DNA from: Pseudomonadota bacterium
Lineage (GTDB): Bacteria > Pseudomonadota > Gammaproteobacteria > Competibacterales > Competibacteraceae
Assembly (NCBI GenBank): GCA_018262135.1
Contig: JAGTSD010000060.1
Span: forward strand, 1-8,325
Length of the DNA stretch: 8,325 bases
Direction: 5' to 3'
This document shows, piece by piece, positions 1 to 5,713 of this stretch; the first letter of the stretch is position 1, and each line of letters begins with the position of its first letter. Under the pieces are notes generated by a model that saw nothing but the letters and a program-made list of their open reading frames with translations, did no database searches and had not been told where the DNA came from. The translations under genes and the position numbers were made by a program.

Positions 1-1
1 G

Positions 2-1306
2 CAGAAAATGGTGGTGGTCAAGCGCACCGGCAGCAACGTCGCCTGGACCGAAGGCCGCGACCTGTGGTACCACGACCTGATGGCCAAAGCCTCCAGCGAC
101 TGCCCACCAGAGCCGATGGACGCCGAGGATCCGCTGTTCATCCTGTACACCTCCGGCTCCACTGGCAAGCCCAAGGGCGTGCTGCACACCACCGGCGGCT
201 ATCTGCTGCACACGGCGATCACCCACAAGTACATCTTCGACTATCACGACGGCGACATTTACTGGTGCACCGCCGACGTGGGCTGGGTCACCGGCCATTC
301 CTACATCGTCTACGGTCCGCTCGCCAACGGCGCGACCTCGGTCATGTTCGAAGGCATCCCGACCTATCCGGACGCCGGCCGGTTCTGGCAGGTGGTGGAC
401 AAGCACCAGGTCAACATTTTCTACACGGCCCCGACCGCCATCCGCTCGCTGATGCGCGAGGGCGAAGCGCCAGTCAAGGCCACTTCCCGCAAGAGCCTGC
501 GGCTGCTGGGCTCGGTGGGCGAGCCGATCAATCCCGAGGCCTGGGAGTGGTACTACCACAACGTCGGCGACGCGCGCTGCCCGATCGTGGATACTTGGTG
601 GCAGACCGAAACCGGCGGCATCCTGATCACCCCGCTGCCCGGCGCCATCGCCCTGAAGCCCGGTTCCGCCACCCGGCCGTTCTTCGGCGTGACGCCAGCC
701 CTGGTGGATGCCGAAGGCCAGTTCCTGGAAGGCGCGACCGATGGCAACCTGGTCATCACCCGGCCTTGGCCCGGCATGATGCGGACCGTGTACGGCGATC
801 ACCAGCGGTTCATTGACACCTACTTCGCCATGTACAAGGGCCTGTACTTCACCGGCGACGGCGCGCGCCGCGACGCAGACGGCTACTACTGGATCACCGG
901 GCGGGTGGACGACGTGATCAACGTCTCCGGCCACCGCATGGGCACCGCCGAGGTCGAGTCGGCCCTGGTGCTGCATCCGGCGGTCGCCGAGGCGGCGGTG
1001 GTCGGCTTCCCGCACGACATCAAGGGTCAGGGCATCTACGCCTATGTGACTCTGAAGGTCGGCGTCGAACCGACCGAGGAACTGCGCAAGGAACTGATCG
1101 CCCACGTCCGCAAGGAAATCGGCCCGATCGCCAGCCCGGACGCGCTGCAATGGGCGCCCGGCCTGCCCAAGACCCGCTCCGGCAAGATCATGCGCCGCAT
1201 CCTGCGCAAGATTGCCGCGAACGAACTGGACGCGCTGGGCGATACCTCGACCCTGGCCGATCCGAACGTGGTCACCGATCTGGTCGACAACCGCGCGGTC
1301 AAGTAA
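2..1306 (+). CDS. acs: Acetyl-CoA synthetase, C-terminal part (5' end outside window)
   Basis: AMP-forming acetyl-CoA synthetase converts acetate, ATP and CoA to acetyl-CoA, AMP and PPi in the cytoplasm through an acetyl-AMP intermediate. The reading frame is open from base 2, so the ATG at 8 is internal. 434 residues are visible, against about 650 in the family, so roughly 215 N-terminal residues lie upstream. Visible motifs are the P-loop-like [11 protein letters not shown] (146-178), [19 protein letters not shown], and TWWQTETGG (from 593). The second Trp of that last motif corresponds to the residue that restricts the acyl pocket to acetate in Salmonella Acs. [10 protein letters not shown] and the hinge [15 protein letters not shown] follow, then [11 protein letters not shown]. 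The Lys codon at 1184-1186 in that motif is the adenylation lysine that Pat/CobB-type acetylation controls in Salmonella. The gene ends in TAA just before a strong terminator. The fragment has no frameshift and appears functional. Identification is near certain. Confidence 0.97.
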   Translation, partial: QKMVVVKRTGSNVAWTEGRDLWYHDLMAKASSDCPPEPMDAEDPLFILYTSGSTGKPKGVLHTTGGYLLHTAITHKYIFDYHDGDIYWCTADVGWVTGHSYIVYGPLANGATSVMFEGIPTYPDAGRFWQVVDKHQVNIFYTAPTAIRSLMREGEAPVKATSRKSLRLLGSVGEPINPEAWEWYYHNVGDARCPIVDTWWQTETGGILITPLPGAIALKPGSATRPFFGVTPALVDAEGQFLEGATDGNLVITRPWPGMMRTVYGDHQRFIDTYFAMYKGLYFTGDGARRDADGYYWITGRVDDVINVSGHRMGTAEVESALVLHPAVAEAAVVGFPHDIKGQGIYAYVTLKVGVEPTEELRKELIAHVRKEIGPIASPDALQWAPGLPKTRSGKIMRRILRKIAANELDALGDTSTLADPNVVTDLVDNRAVK

Positions 1307-1345
1307 CCGTTCGTTCTTAACAACAACGACCGAGCCTTAACCCTG

Positions 1346-1379
1346 AACCCGGCGCCTTTCCGAGGCAGCCGGGTTTTTT
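1346..1379 (+). terminator. Rho-independent terminator of acs
   Basis: An 8-bp perfect outer stem (AACCCGGC at 1346-1353 with GCCGGGTT at 1368-1375) stacks on a 4-bp inner stem (GCCT with AGGC). The loop is TTCCG and one A is bulged at 1367. A run of six T (1374-1379) follows. It lies 40 bp after the acs stop. The last T is also the outermost base of the convergent gene's stop codon. On the minus strand the hairpin is not followed by a U run, so it should terminate mainly acs. Confidence 0.9.
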
Positions 1380-2254
1380 CATGGCCCCACATCGGGCCAG
1401 CGCACGCCGGTCTCGGCGATCCAGGCGCTCACCAACCGCGCCGGGGTAACATCGAAATACACGTTGCGCACCGTGACCCCAGGCCAGTCCGGTACGCCCA
1501 GTTCCGCCGGCGCCATCTCTTCCAGTTCCGGTGGCGGATCGTCTGGCGCCCGCCACTTGAAGCTCTCGCAGCAGACGTAGAACGGCACGCCCCGGTCGCG
1601 CGCCGCCAGGGCCAGCGGATAGGTTCCCGCCTTGTTAACGACCGCGCCATCGGCCAGCACGCTGTCGGCCCCGACCAGCACGGCATCGGCCCGGGCAACG
1701 AACAGCCCCATCTGGGCGTCGGTGATGTACGTGGTCGGTACCTTCCAGGCCGAGAGCCGCTCGGCCAGTTGGCGTCCTTCCGCCAGTGGCCGCGACTCGG
1801 TGACGATCATCCGCAAACCCGAGTCCTGGAGTAGCCGGCATGTCTCCACCACCGTCGAACTCAGGCTGTGGGTCAGCACCGTCGGTTCCGGACCGAGCAG
1901 TTTGGCGGCATGGGCGGCGCAATCGGCGACTGCCCGGCGCGAGGCGGCGATCAACAGTTCTGCTTGTTCGGCGGCCAGGTGGCGGGCAGCGGTCAGATTC
2001 AGGTCTGCCGGGATCGGCAAGCCTTCCCGCCATCGTCGCAGCAGATTTTGAATCGGTGCCATGCTGGGCCGGGCTGCCTCCAATTGAGCAGCCAGAGCCA
2101 GCAGGTACTCCCGCAGTTCCACGCCATCTGCCGCGGGGAGAGTCTGCGCCGCCTCCGCCAGCAGTTCCAGAGCGCGCCGAGCCAGTTCGCTGGCCCCGCG
2201 CGTGCGATCATTGCGAATTTCCGCAATCCAAAGGTTGAATTGTGCGAGGCTCAT
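1379..2254 (-). CDS. eIF-2B alpha/beta/delta family protein (isomerase-fold, substrate unknown)
   Basis: This 291-residue protein belongs to the superfamily of eIF2B alpha/beta/delta subunits, methylthioribose-1-phosphate isomerase (MtnA) and ribose-1,5-bisphosphate isomerase. The N-terminal ~110 residues are predicted helical. The Rossmann-like part starts at TVLTH (125-129), continues with TESRPLAEGRQLA (152-164), and reaches ITDAQMG (177-183) and VLVGADSVLADGAVVNKAGT (192-211). Asp197 sits where the family's catalytic Asp is expected. The catalytic Cys of the isomerases, expected just after TVLTH, is replaced by Ser130, giving THSLSST, which resembles the eIF2B alpha subunit. Bacteria lack eIF2, so a translation-initiation role is unlikely. 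A sugar-phosphate-binding or regulatory role is inference. It converges on acs with 72 bp between the stop codons. The ribosome site is weak (GGA a few bases before ATG 2254), and a sigma70-like promoter lies just upstream. Family assignment is confident; function is not. Confidence 0.85.
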   Translation of the reverse strand: MSLAQFNLWIAEIRNDRTRGASELARRALELLAEAAQTLPAADGVELREYLLALAAQLEAARPSMAPIQNLLRRWREGLPIPADLNLTAARHLAAEQAELLIAASRRAVADCAAHAAKLLGPEPTVLTHSLSSTVVETCRLLQDSGLRMIVTESRPLAEGRQLAERLSAWKVPTTYITDAQMGLFVARADAVLVGADSVLADGAVVNKAGTYPLALAARDRGVPFYVCCESFKWRAPDDPPPELEEMAPAELGVPDWPGVTVRNVYFDVTPARLVSAWIAETGVRWPDVGP

Positions 2255-2273
2255 TGTCCAAAATTCATCTAAG

Positions 2274-2279
2274 GATAAT
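2274..2279 (+). promoter_or_regulatory. Possible -10 element for the acidic-protein gene
   Basis: GATAAT matches the sigma70 -10 consensus at 5 of 6 positions and overlaps the -10 of the divergent minus-strand promoter. No good -35 lies 16-18 bp upstream. It would give an untranslated leader of about 70 nt before ATG 2355. It is the best candidate in the 100-bp intergenic region but weak alone. Confidence 0.27.
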
Positions 2280-2303
2280 TAGAACAGGGATGATCGAAAT
2301 CAA
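2275..2303 (-). promoter_or_regulatory. Putative sigma70 promoter of the eIF-2B-like gene
   Basis: Read on the minus strand, TTGATT (2303-2298) and AATTAT (2280-2275) are separated by exactly 17 bp. Each hexamer matches consensus at 4 of 6 positions. The predicted start of transcription near 2268 leaves a leader of about 14 nt before the ATG at 2254, consistent with the weak ribosome site there. This is a match by eye with no experimental support. Confidence 0.4.
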
Positions 2304-2354
2304 GCCGCCATACCCCACCGGCGACTCGCCCCCCAATTCAGCAGGAGACCGGCC

Positions 2355-2672
2355 ATGAGCGATGTTGATCCCATTATCGGCAATTGGTATCGCAACCAGG
2401 AAACCGGCAATGATTTTGAAGTCGTCGCGCTGGATGAGGATGCCCAGACCATCGAAATCCAGTACTTCGATGGTGAAGTGGAAGAACTGGATCTGGATGC
2501 CTGGTACGAGTTGGCGATTGAGTCCATCGAGGAGCCGGAAGACTGGTCCGGCCCCTTCGACCAAATGGAGTCGGACGATTTGGGCTATGAAGAAGAGGGC
2601 GAGGAGGGGAGCAGGGACGAGGAAGAACTCAGCGACGAGGATGATTTGCTCGCCGACCGCGACGAAGATTGA
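2355..2672 (+). CDS. Small, highly acidic protein (DUF6763-like), function unknown
   Basis: This 105-residue cytoplasmic protein has no signal peptide or membrane segment. Residues 1-70 look like a compact domain rich in beta strands: PIIGNWYRN (6-14), FEVVALDED (21-29), IEIQYFDGEVEELDLDAWY (33-51), then PEDWSGPFD (61-69). I recognise the 'GNWY ... IQYFDG ... EDWSGPFD' pattern from an uncharacterised gammaproteobacterial family that I believe is called DUF6763; the name is from memory. Residues 71-105 form a tail with 20 Asp/Glu out of 35 and only two Arg, almost certainly disordered. The ATG at 2355 is set by AGGAG at 2343-2347 with a 7-nt spacer. The gene stands alone, divergent from the eIF-2B-like gene and convergent with the nitroreductase gene. 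The polyacidic tail could mimic nucleic acid or bind a basic partner or metal, but nothing in the sequence shows which. Confidence 0.85.
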   Translation: MSDVDPIIGNWYRNQETGNDFEVVALDEDAQTIEIQYFDGEVEELDLDAWYELAIESIEEPEDWSGPFDQMESDDLGYEEEGEEGSRDEEELSDEDDLLADRDED

Positions 2673-2727
2673 ACTTTGATCCTGCGCGGGCCGGCGTCCA
2701 GGTCATCTGCTGTACTGCCCCCTGCCC

Positions 2728-2755
2728 GCCCATTTCCGCGCAAGAGGAAATGGGC
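2728..2755. repeat. Perfect 10-bp inverted repeat between convergent genes
   Basis: GCCCATTTCC (2728-2737) and GGAAATGGGC (2746-2755) pair without mismatch around an 8-base loop. The hairpin sits in the 93-bp gap between the stop of the acidic-protein gene (2672) and that of the nitroreductase gene (2766). Neither strand shows a T run after the stem, so it is not a canonical intrinsic terminator. A transcript-end or 3' protective structure serving both genes is the likely role. Confidence 0.6.
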
Positions 2756-2765
2756 CAAAGTCCAG

Positions 2766-3374
2766 CTAGGACGGCTGTAGCTCCCGGCCCCAGCCGCCCT
2801 CGAACGCCAGGCTGGCCAGCGGCTTGCGTTCCCGTGGCGCCCGTTCCCTGTCGCGCAGCGGGTCCGGCAAGGCATCTACCGCCCCCGGATGGCCGACTGC
2901 GATCATCGCCATGCAGGCATGATCGGCGGGGATATTGAAACGGGCTCTGGCCTGTTCCGGATCGAAGCCGCCCATCTGGTGCGCGACCAGACCCAGCGCG
3001 GTGGCTTGCAGACAGAGATTTTCGCTGGCCGCGCCGGTATCGTACTGTGCCCAGCGATTCGGCTGGCTATTGTGGCCGAAGTTCGGCGCCGCCATCGCCA
3101 GCAACAGCACCGGCGCGTTTTTGACCCAGACCTGATTGCCTTCGGCCAGGCATTCAAACGCCTGCTGCCAGCCGGCGGGATCGCGAAAGCGGTCCCAGAC
3201 CAGAAAGCGCCACGGCTGATCGCCGAAGCAGGACGGTGCCCAGCGGGCCGCCTCCAGCAACGCCCGCAGATGTTCGCGGCTGACTGGCTGATCCGGGTCC
3301 AGGGCGCGCGGACTCCAGCGGCGGGCGATGAGTTCGGCAATGGGCGGTTGGGTGACGGCGGGTTTTTCGAGCAT
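2766..3374 (-). CDS. Nitroreductase-family FMN oxidoreductase
   Basis: This 202-residue flavoprotein belongs to the nitroreductase superfamily, whose members use FMN and NAD(P)H to reduce nitro compounds, quinones, flavins or other acceptors, usually as cytoplasmic homodimers. The N-terminal FMN phosphate-binding signature is RRWSPRAL (18-25). The substrate/FMN segment WAPSCFGDQPWRFLVW lies at 45-60. The dimer helix GAASENLCLQATALGLVAHQMGG spans about 114-136 (the last two residues contact FMN in relatives), and VGHP is at 150-153. The length is typical. I chose ATG 3374 because AGGAG lies 6 nt upstream; a TTG nine codons earlier would place that ribosome site inside the gene. It is divergent from the thioesterase gene, with 102 bp between the starts, and convergent with the acidic-protein gene. 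The physiological substrate cannot be read from the sequence. Confidence 0.9.
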   Translation of the reverse strand: MLEKPAVTQPPIAELIARRWSPRALDPDQPVSREHLRALLEAARWAPSCFGDQPWRFLVWDRFRDPAGWQQAFECLAEGNQVWVKNAPVLLLAMAAPNFGHNSQPNRWAQYDTGAASENLCLQATALGLVAHQMGGFDPEQARARFNIPADHACMAMIAVGHPGAVDALPDPLRDRERAPRERKPLASLAFEGGWGRELQPS

Positions 3375-3380
3375 GAGGTT

Positions 3381-3385
3381 CTCCT
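3381..3385 (-). promoter_or_regulatory. Shine-Dalgarno site deciding the nitroreductase start
   Basis: Read on the minus strand this is AGGAG, 6 nt before ATG 3374. It falls within the coding part of the longer frame starting at TTG 3401, so it argues for the shorter protein. Confidence 0.75.
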
Positions 3386-3434
3386 GGTGGGTGTTTGGCA
3401 ATTTTGTAGACTACGCCGGGCCGAAAAAAGCGAC

Positions 3435-3458
3435 AATGACTGAAATTTCTCCGTCATT
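3435..3458. promoter_or_regulatory. Inverted repeat in the divergent region (possible operator)
   Basis: AATGAC (3435-3440) and GTCATT (3453-3458) are perfect inverted half-sites separated by 12 bp, in the divergent region between nitroreductase and thioesterase starts. The second half ends 18 bp before ATG 3477. Half-sites this short can arise by chance, and no regulator gene is adjacent. I found no convincing -10/-35 pair for either gene in this region. Confidence 0.25.
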
Positions 3459-3476
3459 TTGAGCCAGGAATCTCTC

Positions 3477-3932
3477 ATGTCCCACCAGCAAGAACTGAAC
3501 GACTATCTCACCCGCCATGTCCCGCTGTTCCGGGCCATGCAGGCGCGCGTGGAATACGCCGACGCGAACCGACTGGCGCTGACCGCGCCGCTGGAACCCA
3601 ACCTCAACGACAAGGGCACTGCGTTTGGCGGGGCGATGGCCGCCATCGCCGCCCTGACCGGCTGGGCCATCACGACGATCACCCTGCGCGATCATGGCGA
3701 AACCGCCGAGATTGTGATCATTGACAGCACTCTGAAGTTTCTGCGCCCGGTGCGGGAAACCATCGTGGCCGAATGTGTCCTGCCGGACGCGGCGACAGTC
3801 GAAACGTTCATCGAACGCTACCGCCAGCGTGGCAAGGCGCGCTGGACCGTGGACGTCGTCGTTCGCGCCGACGGCGAGCCGGCCATGACCTTCAAGGGGC
3901 ATTATGGCGTGTTCCGGCCGGAATCCACCTAA
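3477..3932 (+). CDS. YiiD C-terminal-type hotdog thioesterase
   Basis: This 151-residue protein matches the stand-alone form of the thioesterase domain found at the C terminus of E. coli YiiD, a hotdog-fold family thought to hydrolyse acyl thioesters. Visible features are a helical start with VPLFRAMQARV (15-25), LTAPLEPNLNDKGTAFGG (35-52) with the conserved N-x-NDKGTAFGG stretch leading into the long central hotdog helix (about 53-65), STLKFLRPV (84-92), and strands ARWTVDVVVR (121-130) and AMTFKGHYGVF (136-146). It has no signal peptide and is cytoplasmic. ATG 3477 follows AGGA (3466-3469) with a 7-nt spacer. An in-frame TTG at 3459 lies upstream of that ribosome site and is disfavoured. 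The next gene starts 92 bp downstream on the same strand, so co-transcription is possible. The acyl substrate is unknown. Confidence 0.88.
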   Translation: MSHQQELNDYLTRHVPLFRAMQARVEYADANRLALTAPLEPNLNDKGTAFGGAMAAIAALTGWAITTITLRDHGETAEIVIIDSTLKFLRPVRETIVAECVLPDAATVETFIERYRQRGKARWTVDVVVRADGEPAMTFKGHYGVFRPEST

Positions 3933-3953
3933 CGGGGCCGCCCGAAATCGAGC

Positions 3954-3982
3954 GGATTTCCAGGAAGGACGCGCGCTAAAAT
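3954..3982 (+). promoter_or_regulatory. Weak candidate promoter before the glutamate synthase-like gene
   Basis: TAAAAT (3977-3982) matches the -10 consensus at 5 of 6 positions, 42 bp before ATG 4025. The best-spaced upstream hexamer, GGATTT at 3954-3959 with a 17-bp spacer, is a poor -35. The 92-bp gap after the thioesterase gene shows no terminator, so read-through from that gene is an alternative. Confidence 0.25.
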
Positions 3983-4024
3983 AGCCGCCGAGGCACACGA
4001 TTACGCACGGGGAGGCTTGCCGTA

Positions 4025-5545
4025 ATGACTCTCGATCTGCCTGGCTTTGTGACGACTTTTTTTGCTGCGATGGCGGCGCTGTTCGTGTTTGCCGTCGGCA
4101 TCGGCGTCCTGCTGATCATCATTCTCTACCTGATCGACATCACCCAGACCCAGCACGCCATTCGCCGCAACTTCCCGGTCATCGGGCGGTTGCGCTACCG
4201 GATGGAGCATCTGGGCGTGTTCTTCCGCCAGTATTTCTACGCCATGGACCGGGAGGAGATGCCGTTCAACCGGGCGCAACGGGCCTGGGTCTACCGGGCG
4301 GCGAAGAACCTGGATACCACCCAGCCGTTCGGTTCCACCCGCGACCTGCGTCCGTCGGGTACGCTTCTGTTCGCCAACGCCACGTTTCCGGCGCTCGACG
4401 CCGAGGCGGTCGCAGCCAAGCCGCTGGTCATCGGACCGGACTGCGCCCAGCCGTATCCGGCGCCCAGTTTCTTCAACATCTCCGCCATGAGTTACGGCGC
4501 GATTTCAAAACCTGCCGTGCTGGCCCTGTCGAACGGGGCGCGGCTGGCCAGGTGCTGGATGAACACCGGCGAGGGCGGCTTGTCGCCCTATCACCTGGAA
4601 GGCGGCGCGGATCTGATTTTTCAAATCGGCACGGCCAAGTACGGCGTATGCGATGCGCAGGGCGGCCTGGATGAGGCCAAACTGCGAGCGGTGGCCGCGC
4701 ATCCTCAAGTCAGGATGTTCGAGGTCAAGCTCAGTCAGGGTGCCAAGCCGGGCAAGGGTGGCATCCTGCCGGCGGCCAAGGTGACCCCGGAGATCGCGGC
4801 GATTCGCGGCATCCCGGTCGGTCAGGATTCCCGCAGCCCCAACCGCCATCCTGAAATCGCCGATGTGGGGGGGTTGCTGGATTTCATCGCGCGGGTTCGC
4901 ACGATTACCGGCAAGCCCACCGGCTTCAAACTGGTGGTCGGCGATCCAGGCTGGTTCGACGAGCTGTGCCGGGAAATCAATCGCCGGGGACTGGCCAGCG
5001 CGCCCGATTTCATCACGGTGGACAGCGCCGACGGCGGCACCGGCGCGGCTCCGATGAGCCTGCTGGACTATGTGGGGCTGCCGATCCAGGAAAGCCTGCC
5101 GCGGGTGGTGGACGCGCTGAGCGAGCACGGTTTGCGCGAGCGCATCCGGGTGATCGCCTCCGGCAAGCTGGTCAACCCTGGCGAAGTCGCCTGGGCGCTG
5201 TGCGTGGGGGCCGACTTCGTCAATTCGGCGCGGGGCTTCCTGTTCGCGCTCGGCTGCATCCAGTCCATGCAGTGCGACAAGAATACCTGCCCGGCTGGGA
5301 TCACGACCCACGATCCTCACCTGCAACGGGGGTTGGACACGGCGGACAAGGCCGAGCGGGTGCGGCATTACGTGGAGAACATGCGCCATGAGGTCGAAAT
5401 CATCGCCCACGCCTGCGGCGCGGCGGAGCCTCGGCAACTGCGGCGCGAACACTGCCGGATCGTGGTCGGGCCGGGCCGCTCGCTGCCGCTGAACGAACTC
5501 TATCACCGGGATGCAGCCCCGGCGCGTGGTTTGGAAACCGCCTAG
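4025..5545 (+). CDS. Membrane-anchored FMN-binding glutamate synthase-like protein
   Basis: This 506-residue protein is the stand-alone FMN/Fe-S domain of glutamate synthase, without the glutaminase domain of GltB or the NADPH subunit GltD. A hydrophobic helix at about 11-38 is followed by QHAIRRNFPVIGRLRY, a positively charged stretch that should stay cytoplasmic and anchor the domain to the inner membrane. Catalytic-domain motifs are FNISAMSYGAIS (150-161), NTGEGGLSPYH (180-190), QIGTAKYG (200-207), EVKLSQGAKPGKGG (233-246), TVDSADGGTGAAP (331-343) and GADFVNSARGF (395-405). Cys411, Cys417 and Cys422 in C-x5-C-x4-C spacing match the [3Fe-4S] ligands of glutamate synthases. The layout resembles Bacillus subtilis YerD. 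ATG 4025 is preceded by GGGGAGG (4009-4015). In vivo glutamate formation by such lone domains is not established, and an electron donor and ammonia source are not encoded nearby. Family is confident; reaction is inferred. Confidence 0.92.
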   Translation: MTLDLPGFVTTFFAAMAALFVFAVGIGVLLIIILYLIDITQTQHAIRRNFPVIGRLRYRMEHLGVFFRQYFYAMDREEMPFNRAQRAWVYRAAKNLDTTQPFGSTRDLRPSGTLLFANATFPALDAEAVAAKPLVIGPDCAQPYPAPSFFNISAMSYGAISKPAVLALSNGARLARCWMNTGEGGLSPYHLEGGADLIFQIGTAKYGVCDAQGGLDEAKLRAVAAHPQVRMFEVKLSQGAKPGKGGILPAAKVTPEIAAIRGIPVGQDSRSPNRHPEIADVGGLLDFIARVRTITGKPTGFKLVVGDPGWFDELCREINRRGLASAPDFITVDSADGGTGAAPMSLLDYVGLPIQESLPRVVDALSEHGLRERIRVIASGKLVNPGEVAWALCVGADFVNSARGFLFALGCIQSMQCDKNTCPAGITTHDPHLQRGLDTADKAERVRHYVENMRHEVEIIAHACGAAEPRQLRREHCRIVVGPGRSLPLNELYHRDAAPARGLETA

Positions 5546-5566
5546 CGCGCTGACCGGTTTGGGGAC

Positions 5567-5713
5567 TCAAGCGGCCAACTGGTTGGGGTCGGGCGCCTGC
5601 TTCACTACCCGCCTGTTGGCCAGCTTCAGCGCCTCGTCGCAGTCCCCATCACTGGCCAGGATAAAGTAGGCCGCTTGCAACTCATGGCGCAGCCGCAGCA
5701 AGGACTGCCACAG
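5567..5713 (-). pseudogene. Possible 3' remnant of a minus-strand gene
   Basis: The minus frame ending at TGA 5567-5569 reads as an ordinary helical protein tail, with segments HELQAAYFILASDGD, CDEALKLANRR and VVKQAPDPNQLAA. My hand count over 49 codons (5567-5713, in the frame shared by both strands) gives GC of about 84/41/67% for the first, second and third plus-strand positions. Read on the minus strand this becomes 67/41/84, the usual pattern for coding DNA in a GC-rich genome, whereas the plus-strand reading is reversed. Further right the plus-strand pattern becomes normal. No ribosome site or start is visible for the minus frame. The 'LASDGDCDEALKLAN' segment looks like half of a TPR unit. 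Chance antisense openness in GC-rich DNA remains possible. Confidence 0.3.

Noticed and set aside
64..816. Plus-strand open frame of 250 codons inside acs in another frame
   Set aside because: The acs frame is unmistakable. This frame encodes an Arg/His-rich sequence without motifs.
3399..3401. TTG as start of a longer nitroreductase (211 residues)
   Set aside because: AGGAG sits between this TTG and ATG 3374 at ideal spacing for the ATG, and the extra residues are not part of the family's N-terminal signature.
3411..3998. Minus-strand open frame opposite the thioesterase gene
   Set aside because: The thioesterase frame has family motifs and a ribosome site. The minus frame ends within the divergent region and has no supporting signal.
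4505..5506. Minus-strand open frame of 333 codons opposite the glutamate synthase-like gene
   Set aside because: It lies wholly within a gene with clear FMN and Fe-S motifs, and its translation is rich in Arg/Ala/His/Gln as expected for an antisense frame.
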